Below are positions 6,756 through 11,281 of a DNA stretch of 11,281 nucleotides, piece by piece. The position numbers and the translations under genes are program-made. The stretch's first letter is position 1, and each line of letters starts with the position of its first letter. Location of the stretch: the NCBI GenBank assembly GCA_050185515.1, contig JBFWZG010000123.1, positions 1 to 11,281 of the forward strand, written 5' to 3'. The notes beneath the pieces were generated by a model, which had not been told where the DNA came from, did no database searches, and saw only the letters and a list, made by a program, of their open reading frames with translations. Source of the stretch: JAQSWP01 sp050185515 (GTDB lineage Bacteria > Pseudomonadota > Alphaproteobacteria > Reyranellales > JAQSWP01).

Positions 6756-7907
6756 TCAACCGGCCGGGACCGGGTCGGCGAGGGTCGCCGACAGTCGTTC
6801 GACCGCTTCGGCGAAATCCTTCTTGAACTCGTAGACCACCGACCGGACGGATTGCTCGGCGTTCATCAGGCCGACGCACTGGCCGACATAGCCGGCGGCG
6901 ATGCGCCTGGCGCCCTCGTGGCCGGTCTCGGCCAGCTTGATCGCCTTGGCCATGGCCGGACGCGTCAGCATTCCCTGCAACGGAGTCGGCAGCGGCTCCG
7001 GCGCGTCCGCGGCGCCCCAGGCATCCGACCAGGCGGAGCGCAGCTGCCGGGTCGGCTTGCCGGTGCGGCTGCGCGAGCGCACGGTGTCGGCCGACGACGC
7101 CTGCAGCAGCTTCTCCTTCACGGCCAGCGTCGTCTCGGCCTCCTTCGTCGTCAGCCATACCGAGCCGCACCAGACCCCGGCCGCGCCCATCGCCATGCAG
7201 GCCGCCATCTGCCGGCCGGTGGCGATGCCGCCCGCCGCCAGCACGTCGACGTTCTCGTAGTCGCGCACCGCGTCGATCACCTCGGGCACCAGCACCATGG
7301 TGGCGATCTCGCCGCAATGCCCGCCGGCTTCCCCGCCGGCCGCGACCAGCACGTCGACGCCGGCCTGCGCGTGGCGCAGCGCATGGCGCTTCGACCCGGT
7401 CAGGGCGCCGACCAGGATGCCGCGCGCATGCGCCTTCTCGATGATCGAGGCCGGCGGCACGCCGAGCGCGTTGACGAACATCCTGATTGGATAGGCGAAC
7501 GCGATTTCCAGCATGCGGGCGGCGCCGCTCTCGCGCATGAACGAGGAATCGCGAAACTCGTAGTCGCCGGTCCAGACGTCGGCGCTGTCGACGCCGTGCC
7601 GCTCCAGCAGGTCGGCGACGAACTTGCGGTGGGTTTCGGGAATGGTCTCGCGCAATTCGTCGTCGGCCATTTCCGATTCCCGCCCCAGCATTTTCTGCGG
7701 GATCAGCAGGTCGATGCCGAACGGCTTGCCGTTGACCTGTCTGGAGATCCAGTTCAGCTCGACGTCGAGTTTCTCCGGCGTCAGGTTGACGGCGCCAAGC
7801 ACGCCGAAACCGCCGGCATTGGTGACTTCGGCGACGACGTCGCGGCAGTGCGAGAAGGCGAACAGGGGAAACTCGATTCCGAGTTTGCGGCACAGTCGGG
7901 AATTCAA
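6756..7907 (-). CDS. Nitronate monooxygenase (2-nitropropane dioxygenase family)
   Basis: From TTG 7907 the protein has 383 residues. It begins NSRLCRKLGIEFPLFAFSH, a standard N-terminus for this FMN TIM-barrel family, which oxidises alkyl nitronates with O2. AGGFGVLGA (31-39), AAGGEAGGHCGE (189-200, His197 the likely catalytic histidine) and AAGGIATGRQMA (224-235, FMN phosphate binding) are present. The C-terminal half around 270-350 resembles the longer members of the family. An ATG at 7979 would add 24 residues, but it lacks a ribosome site and lies upstream of the likely promoter. GGAG 9 nt before the TTG, and the position of the family N-terminus, favour 7907. It is the first gene of a probable operon with the HIT and flavin-reductase genes. 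The physiological substrate may be other than a nitronate, for example in an enoyl-reductase-like reaction. Confidence 0.9.
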   Translation of the reverse strand: MNSRLCRKLGIEFPLFAFSHCRDVVAEVTNAGGFGVLGAVNLTPEKLDVELNWISRQVNGKPFGIDLLIPQKMLGRESEMADDELRETIPETHRKFVADLLERHGVDSADVWTGDYEFRDSSFMRESGAARMLEIAFAYPIRMFVNALGVPPASIIEKAHARGILVGALTGSKRHALRHAQAGVDVLVAAGGEAGGHCGEIATMVLVPEVIDAVRDYENVDVLAAGGIATGRQMAACMAMGAAGVWCGSVWLTTKEAETTLAVKEKLLQASSADTVRSRSRTGKPTRQLRSAWSDAWGAADAPEPLPTPLQGMLTRPAMAKAIKLAETGHEGARRIAAGYVGQCVGLMNAEQSVRSVVYEFKKDFAEAVERLSATLADPVPAG

Positions 7908-7936
7908 GGTCTTCCGCTCCGATTGAGTCGTGGCGC

Positions 7937-7969
7937 AGTATATATCCAGAGGATCGGCCGGCGTCGCAA
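7937..7969 (-). promoter_or_regulatory. Possible promoter of the nitronate monooxygenase operon
   Basis: The minus strand carries TTGCGA (7964-7969) and, 19-21 nt further, overlapping TATATA and TATACT (7937-7944). This is a rare AT patch in GC-rich surroundings. Spacing is longer than ideal. Transcription would start near 7931, inside the longer reading frame but 24 nt before the TTG start, so it supports the shorter protein. Confidence 0.35.
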
Positions 7970-7985
7970 ACGATTCCATCGGGCG

Positions 7986-8351
7986 ATGGCCGGTCGCGCA
8001 CGCGGGAGAGGGACCATCGCCGGGATTTTCACGCTTTGGGCCTATGTCGTCGCGGCGCTGGCCGAGATAGCCGGCTGCTTCGCCTTCTGGGCCTGGCTGC
8101 GGCTGGGCAAGTCGGCCTGGTGGGTCCTGCCCGGGACGCTGTCGCTGGTGCTGTTCGCCCTGGCGCTGACCCGCATCGACAGCCCGCTCGCCGGGCGCGC
8201 CTTCGCCGCCTATGGCGGCGTCTATATCGCCGCCTCGCTGCTGTGGCTGTGGCTGATGGAGGGGACGCGCCCGGATCGCTGGGATCTGGCGGGCGGCGCC
8301 GTCTGCCTGCTCGGCGCCGGCATCATCCTGCTGGGTCCGCGCACGGCATAG
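7986..8351 (+). CDS. YnfA/UPF0060-family small membrane protein
   Basis: From ATG 7986 the protein has 121 residues. Four membrane helices lie at about 14-37, 45-63, 72-92 and 99-117. Family signatures are ALAEIAGCFAFWAWLRLGKS (24-43), AAYGGVYIAASLLWLWL (74-90), RPDRWDLAG (95-103) and the final LLGPR. YnfA proteins are inner-membrane relatives of small multidrug resistance transporters; transport of toxic cations is proposed for the family and not shown here. The core is normally about 108 residues starting a few residues before the first helix, so residues 1-11, Arg/Gly-rich, are atypical. No ribosome site precedes ATG 7986. A GGGAGAGGG at 8004-8012 lies ahead of possible ATC 8016 or ATT 8025 starts. 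The gene is divergent from the nitronate monooxygenase and convergent with hisE. Confidence 0.85.
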   Translation: MAGRARGRGTIAGIFTLWAYVVAALAEIAGCFAFWAWLRLGKSAWWVLPGTLSLVLFALALTRIDSPLAGRAFAAYGGVYIAASLLWLWLMEGTRPDRWDLAGGAVCLLGAGIILLGPRTA

Positions 8352-8359
8352 CTCTACGT

Positions 8360-8405
8360 TTCAGGGCCCGGGCTTCAGGGCCCGGGCTTCAGGGGCGGCG
8401 CTTCA
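8360..8405. repeat. 14-bp tandem repeat running into the hisE stop codon
   Basis: TTCAGGGCCCGGGC occurs twice without change (8360-8373 and 8374-8387). A degenerate third copy, TTCAGGGGCGGCGC, follows (8388-8401), then the first bases of a fourth, TTCAG, which contain the hisE stop codon. The repeat fills most of the gap between the convergent YnfA-type gene and hisE. It may have arisen by slippage. Confidence 0.75.
8366..8387. terminator. Possible bidirectional hairpin between convergent genes
   Basis: GCCCGGGC is self-complementary and occurs at 8366-8373 and 8380-8387, so either strand can form an 8-bp all-GC stem with a 6-nt loop. It lies 14 nt after the YnfA-type stop and 15 nt after the hisE stop. 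No T-run follows on either strand, so termination without Rho is doubtful. Transcript protection is another possibility. Confidence 0.35.
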
Positions 8406-8831
8406 GCTCTTGGATTTCTTCTTCGCCGGGGACTTGCCGCGGCTGGCTTTCTCGACGATGCCCGAGACGCCTTCGCGGCGCGCCAGCTCGGCCCAGACCT
8501 GCACCGGCTTGACGCCGCGCGACGCCCACAGCGCCAGCAGGTGGTAGAAAAGGTCGGCACTTTCGGCGATCAGCTTCTTGCGGTCGCCGCGCACGCCCTC
8601 GATCGCCGCCTCGATCGCCTCCTCGCCCACCTTCTGCGCCAGCTTGATCGGTCCCTTCGCCATCAGGCGGGCGGTGTAGGAGGTATTGGGATCGGCGCCC
8701 TTGCGGCTTTCGATGGTGGCGTAAAGCTTTTCAAGCGTGTGCTGGCTGGCGACGCGGCTGGCCGGCTTGCGCTTGACGGACGCCTTTCTCGGGCGCGAGT
8801 TCTTTTTCTTCTTCTTGCTCTGGTTGGCCAT
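8403..8831 (-). CDS. hisE: Phosphoribosyl-ATP pyrophosphatase
   Basis: The protein has 142 residues. The core from about 31 to 128 is HisE of the all-alpha MazG-like NTP pyrophosphohydrolase superfamily. It converts phosphoribosyl-ATP to phosphoribosyl-AMP and pyrophosphate, the second step of histidine synthesis, in the cytoplasm. The metal-binding pattern GEEAIEAAIE (69-78; Glu70, Glu71, Glu74) with Glu90 and Asp93 in ESADLFYHLLAL is intact. No HisI domain is fused. Both ends are unusual: a Lys/Arg-rich lead of about 28 residues (KKKKK at 6-10) and a tail ending PAKKKSKS, which make it longer than the usual 95-110 residues. No alternative start lies close to the core, so the lead seems real. 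The gene follows hisF after 34 nt and is probably cotranscribed with it. Confidence 0.95.
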   Translation of the reverse strand: MANQSKKKKKNSRPRKASVKRKPASRVASQHTLEKLYATIESRKGADPNTSYTARLMAKGPIKLAQKVGEEAIEAAIEGVRGDRKKLIAESADLFYHLLALWASRGVKPVQVWAELARREGVSGIVEKASRGKSPAKKKSKS

Positions 8832-8865
8832 CGCCTGCCGCTCTCTCCCTGCTTGCCGCGATCCT

Positions 8866-9639
8866 TCAGGCGGCCAGATCCAGCGGCCGCACCGGCACGC
8901 CGGAGGCCGTCAGATAGGCCTTCACCTGGCCGATCGAGAATGTGCCGAAATGGAATACCGAGGCGGCCAGCAATCCCGAGGCATGGCCCTCGCGCACGCC
9001 CTGCACGAAATGCTCCAGGGTGCCGACGCCGCCCGAGGCGATCACCGGCACCGGCACGGCATCGGCAACCGCGCGGGTCAGCGCCAGATCGAAGCCTTCC
9101 TTGGTGCCGTCGCGGTCCATCGAGGTCAGCAATATCTCGCCGGCGCCCAGCGACACCATGCGCCGGGCCCAGTCGACGGCGTCGAGGCCGGTGGCGTTGC
9201 GCCCGCCATGGGTGAAGACCTGCCATTTGCCCGGACCGGTCTGCTTGGCGTCGATGGCGACCACGGTGCATTGCGCGCCGAACTTGTTGGCCGCTTCGGC
9301 GACGAATTCGGGCCGGCTGATGGCGGCGGTGTTGATCGACACCTTGTCGGCCCCGGCCAGCAGCAGCTTGCGGATGTCCTCGACCTGGCGCACGCCGCCG
9401 CCCACGGTCAGCGGCATGAAGCACTGCTCGGCGGTGCGCGCCACCACGTCGTAGAGCGTGTCGCGATTGTCCGACGAGGCGGTGATGTCGAGAAAGGTCA
9501 GCTCGTCGGCGCCGGCCTTGTCGTAGACGCGCGCCTGCTCGACCGGATCGCCGGCATCGACGAGGTCGACGAACTTGACCCCCTTGACCACGCGTCCGGC
9601 ATGGACGTCGAGGCAGGGTATGATGCGGACCTTCAACAT
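8866..9639 (-). CDS. hisF: Imidazole glycerol phosphate synthase cyclase subunit
   Basis: The protein has 257 residues, the normal length. HisF is the TIM-barrel half of the HisH-HisF enzyme; it uses ammonia from HisH glutamine hydrolysis to turn PRFAR into imidazole glycerol phosphate and AICAR. Asp11 in IIPCLDVHAGRVVKG and Asp130 in VVAIDAK are the two catalytic aspartates. GGGVRQVEDI (80-89) and the phosphate-binding IASGGVGTLEHF complete the family pattern. Although it lies between hisA and hisE, a 154-bp gap separates it from hisA, so it may have its own promoter. No strong ribosome site precedes the ATG. An ATG at 9648 is out of frame. hisH, its obligatory partner, is not in the window. 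Confidence 0.97.
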   Translation of the reverse strand: MLKVRIIPCLDVHAGRVVKGVKFVDLVDAGDPVEQARVYDKAGADELTFLDITASSDNRDTLYDVVARTAEQCFMPLTVGGGVRQVEDIRKLLLAGADKVSINTAAISRPEFVAEAANKFGAQCTVVAIDAKQTGPGKWQVFTHGGRNATGLDAVDWARRMVSLGAGEILLTSMDRDGTKEGFDLALTRAVADAVPVPVIASGGVGTLEHFVQGVREGHASGLLAASVFHFGTFSIGQVKAYLTASGVPVRPLDLAA

Positions 9640-9724
9640 GGTCGGCCATTGATTGGGTGGCGCCGGATGCGATCGGCAGAGGGAAACGGCTCCACCCCGA
9701 AGGAATTCCCGTCCTGCCGCGACG

Positions 9725-9754
9725 ACTGTAACACAACCGTAACAAAAATGTCTT
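9725..9754 (-). promoter_or_regulatory. Possible hisF promoter in an AT-rich island
   Basis: On the minus strand AAGACA (9749-9754) and TACAGT (9725-9730) each match the -35 and -10 consensus at 4 of 6 positions, with an 18-nt spacer. Transcription would start about 80 nt before the hisF ATG. The stretch 9726-9760 is about 31% G+C by hand count, far below its surroundings. Confidence 0.35.
9726..9743 (+). promoter_or_regulatory. Pho-box-like direct repeat upstream of hisF
   Basis: CTGTAAC, ACAA, CCGTAAC, AAAA: two 7-bp half-sites repeat with an 11-bp period, one helical turn, each followed by an A-rich 4-mer. This layout and the CTGTmAy core resemble PhoB binding sites, with 13 of 18 positions matching the classical consensus by eye. 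It overlaps the candidate hisF -10 element, where a bound protein could repress. No phosphate gene is nearby and the repeat points away from hisF, so another direct-repeat regulator is as likely. Confidence 0.3.
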
Positions 9755-9765
9755 TATTCGACCCG

Positions 9766-9792
9766 GCCGCGCGCCACCTGTTCGGGCGCGGC
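9766..9792 (-). other. Hairpin directly after the hisA stop codon
   Basis: GCCGCGC (9766-9772) pairs with GCGCGGC (9786-9792). Two more C-G pairs form inside past one bulged base, around an 8-nt loop. On the minus strand the stem begins one base after the hisA stop. The nearest T-run (five T) is 17 nt beyond the stem, too far for a standard intrinsic terminator. It may mark the hisA 3' end or protect that message. Confidence 0.35.
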
Positions 9793-9793
9793 G

Positions 9794-10516
9794 CTACTTC
9801 AGCAGCGCCACCGCGCGCGCCGGATCGATGCGCCCATCGTACAGCGCCCGGCCGCAGATGACGCCGACGATGCCGGCCGATTCGTGCTCGCGCAGCTCGC
9901 GCAGATCGTCCAGCGAGGAGACGCCGCCGGAGGCGATCACCGGCGTCGCCAGATGATGCGCCAGATCGACGGTGGCGTCGATGTTGGGCCCGCCCATGGC
10001 GCCGTCGCGCTCGATGTCGGTGTAGATGATGGCGGCGACGCCGGCATCCTCGAAGCGCAGCGCGAGATCGAGCGCCTTAACGCGCGAGGTCTCGGTCCAG
10101 CCCTGCACCGCGACCAGCCCGCCGCGCGCGTCGATGCCGACGGCGATCTTGCCCGGAAAGCGCCGGCAGGCATCCTTCACCAGTTCCGGCTGCCGCAGCG
10201 CCACAGTGCCGAGGATGACCCGCGCGATCCCGGCCGCAAGCCAGCGCTCGATGGTCGCCATGTCGCGAATGCCGCCGCCGAGCTGGGCTGGCGCCTTGAC
10301 GGCGGCGAGGATCGAGCGCACCGCCTGCTCGTTGACCGGCCGTCCTTCGACCGCGCCGTTGAGATCGACCAGATGCAGCCATTCGCAGCCGGCCTTGATG
10401 AAGCTCGTCGCCTGATCGGCGGGCTCGAGATCGAACACGGTCGCCGAGTCCATGTCGCCGCGCACCAGGCGCACGCATTTGCCGTCCTTGAGATCGATGG
10501 CGGGAAACAGAATCAT
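9794..10516 (-). CDS. hisA: Phosphoribosyl-formimino-AICAR ribotide isomerase
   Basis: The protein has 240 residues from the ATG at 10516. HisA is a cytoplasmic TIM-barrel enzyme that isomerises ProFAR to PRFAR, the substrate of HisH-HisF. Asp8 in FPAIDLKDGKCVRLVRGD and Asp129 in VGIDARGG are the two catalytic aspartates. LGGGIRDMATI (79-89) and IASGGVSSLDDL bind the phosphates. The frame stays open upstream to about 10660, but the family N-terminus MILFPAIDLKDG fixes the start. No clear ribosome site is seen before it. In many alphaproteobacteria hisB and hisH precede hisA; here a divergent acetyltransferase gene takes that position. hisF follows after 154 bp. Confidence 0.97.
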   Translation of the reverse strand: MILFPAIDLKDGKCVRLVRGDMDSATVFDLEPADQATSFIKAGCEWLHLVDLNGAVEGRPVNEQAVRSILAAVKAPAQLGGGIRDMATIERWLAAGIARVILGTVALRQPELVKDACRRFPGKIAVGIDARGGLVAVQGWTETSRVKALDLALRFEDAGVAAIIYTDIERDGAMGGPNIDATVDLAHHLATPVIASGGVSSLDDLRELREHESAGIVGVICGRALYDGRIDPARAVALLK

Positions 10517-10564
10517 GACCGGACGATGTCGCGCATTCGTGAGAGGAAGGGGCGGAAGGCCGGC

Positions 10565-10593
10565 ACTATCCTCCAATTCGCGGGACGGGTAAA
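10565..10593 (-). promoter_or_regulatory. Possible hisA promoter
   Basis: On the minus strand TTTACC (10588-10593) and GATAGT (10565-10570) match the -35 and -10 consensus at 4 of 6 positions each, with a 17-nt spacer. The transcript would start about 42 nt before the hisA ATG. A promoter is expected here because hisA is the first gene in its direction. Confidence 0.35.
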
Positions 10594-10636
10594 GCCGTGA
10601 AAACGCCGTATTTGCGCGGTTTTTCGCAGAGCCTTG

Positions 10637-10658
10637 GGCTGTGAACGGGTTCACAGCC
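10637..10658. promoter_or_regulatory. Perfect 10-2-10 inverted repeat, operator candidate
   Basis: GGCTGTGAAC (10637-10646) and GTTCACAGCC (10649-10658) are exact reverse complements separated by GG. The site lies in the 242-bp divergent region between hisA and the acetyltransferase gene, about 80-100 bp before the proposed hisA transcript start and 100 bp before the acetyltransferase ATG. The length and near-zero spacer fit a dimeric regulator (for example TetR, GntR or LacI type) better than a terminator, and no T-run follows. Which gene it controls is unknown. Confidence 0.5.
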
Positions 10659-10758
10659 ACACAAGCGCCACAGGCCTAGCCTGATGATGTGGTCGGTAAG
10701 CGGCCACGCCTGCCATTGCTGCGGCGATGGCGGCAGAAGATGGGGAGTAGAAGTCGTC

Positions 10759-11281
10759 ATGTATGATCGTCTGACCATCCGTCCCGCTCGCAGCGAAGAT
10801 CGCGACGCCATCCTGGCGTGCCAGCGCGACGCCATCGCGGCGATACCGGCGGGCTACCCGTACGACTCGGAGATTCTCGCCGCCTGGCGCAGCCAGCCGG
10901 TGCGCGGGCTGGAGGCGCTGATCGCCGCCGCTCGCTACTTCGTCGCCGAGAACGAGAGAGGCGAGATCGTCGCCACCGCGGGCTGGGCCCCGGCGCCCGA
11001 GCATGGCGAGCATGTCGCCCTGCTGCGCGGCGTCTTCGCCCATCCGGCGCATCGCGGCGAGGGCCTCGGCCGGCACATCGTCGCCGCCGTCGAACTCGCG
11101 GCGCGTCGCGCCGGCTTCCGCACCATGCGCGTGCCCAGCGCCTTTTCCGCCGTCGCCTTCTATCGCCGGTTGGGCTATCGCGTCGCCGATACCGGCCGCG
11201 TCGAGGCCTGCGGCACCACCATCGACCTGCTGCTGATGGACAAGCACATGCTGCCGGCGCAGAGCGAAGCGGCGATCTTCG
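10759..11281 (+). CDS. GNAT-family N-acetyltransferase, partial (runs off the window)
   Basis: The frame is open from ATG 10759 to the window end, giving 174 complete codons without a stop, so the C-terminus is missing. It begins MYDRLTIRPARSEDRDAI, the usual first strand and helix of a GNAT fold. The acetyl-CoA-binding motif A is LLRGVFAHPAHRGEGLGRHI, with the R-G-E-G-L-G signature, followed by the late motif AVAFYRRLGYRV. The protein should acetylate a small molecule or protein in the cytoplasm; the substrate cannot be told. GGGGAG lies 11 nt before the ATG, a long spacing. In-frame ATGs at 10684 and 10687 would add 24-25 residues (with three Cys near CHCC) ahead of the normal GNAT start and are less likely. 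It is divergent from hisA. Confidence 0.87.
   Translation, partial: MYDRLTIRPARSEDRDAILACQRDAIAAIPAGYPYDSEILAAWRSQPVRGLEALIAAARYFVAENERGEIVATAGWAPAPEHGEHVALLRGVFAHPAHRGEGLGRHIVAAVELAARRAGFRTMRVPSAFSAVAFYRRLGYRVADTGRVEACGTTIDLLLMDKHMLPAQSEAAIF

Noticed and set aside
6702..7985. Plus-strand open frame (part of 549 codons) leading into the YnfA-type gene
   Set aside because: It lies opposite the nitronate monooxygenase, and the translation before the first YnfA helix has no recognisable domain. Only the end of this frame is coding.
6709..8001. Second minus-strand open frame of 430 codons overlapping the nitronate monooxygenase
   Set aside because: It is a frame shadow with Arg/Ala-rich translation; all family motifs are in the other frame.
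8663..9745. Minus-strand 360-codon frame over hisF and part of hisE
   Set aside because: It is out of frame with both his genes, with Arg-rich low-complexity translation. Its ATG at 9648 is not a hisF start because it is one base out of phase.
10517..10660. Upstream extension of hisA by 48 residues to a GTG at 10660
   Set aside because: HisA proteins start at the MILFPAIDLKDG-type sequence. The extension would cover the candidate promoter and part of the inverted repeat.
10684..10758. In-frame ATGs at 10684 and 10687 as starts of the acetyltransferase
   Set aside because: They have no ribosome site and add a Gly/Cys-rich stretch ahead of a standard GNAT N-terminus.

Overview
The window is strongly GC-rich, with G or C at most third codon positions. 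Its histidine genes are of the type with a free-standing hisE, and HIT, YnfA and nitronate monooxygenase genes lie nearby. Together these suggest the chromosome of an alphaproteobacterium, perhaps near the Rhodospirillales. That placement is inferred from gene type and composition, not from a search.

Left part (13-5664, + strand): two consecutive transmembrane Ser/Thr protein kinases with nearly the same kinase domain. Each has a cytoplasmic kinase domain, a Pro-rich linker, one membrane helix, a long Ala/Glu/Arg/Lys helix and a C-terminal export-side domain with two cysteines. The second kinase also carries a tandem pair of about 80-residue domains that I do not recognise. Next comes a small gene for a signal-peptide protein whose mature part is a stand-alone copy of the second kinase's last domain. 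This receptor-kinase, receptor-kinase, soluble-ectodomain set is the most interesting part of the window.

Middle part (5682-8351): three minus-strand genes that probably form an operon, in transcription order a nitronate monooxygenase, a HIT-family nucleotide hydrolase and a flavin-reductase-like FMN protein. Divergent from them is a gene for a YnfA-type four-helix membrane protein. This gene converges on hisE across a short 14-nt tandem repeat that can fold as a hairpin.

Right part (8403-10516, minus strand): hisA, hisF and hisE, which encode an isomerase, the cyclase half of IGP synthase, and phosphoribosyl-ATP pyrophosphatase of histidine synthesis. hisB and hisH, the usual upstream partners, are not next to hisA. 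The hisA-hisF gap holds an AT-rich island with an 11-bp-period direct repeat. Upstream of hisA is a divergent GNAT acetyltransferase gene that runs off the window end. A perfect 10-2-10 inverted repeat lies in the shared 242-bp control region.

I saw no rRNA, tRNA, CRISPR array, insertion sequence or phage gene. No gap between genes exceeds 300 bases.
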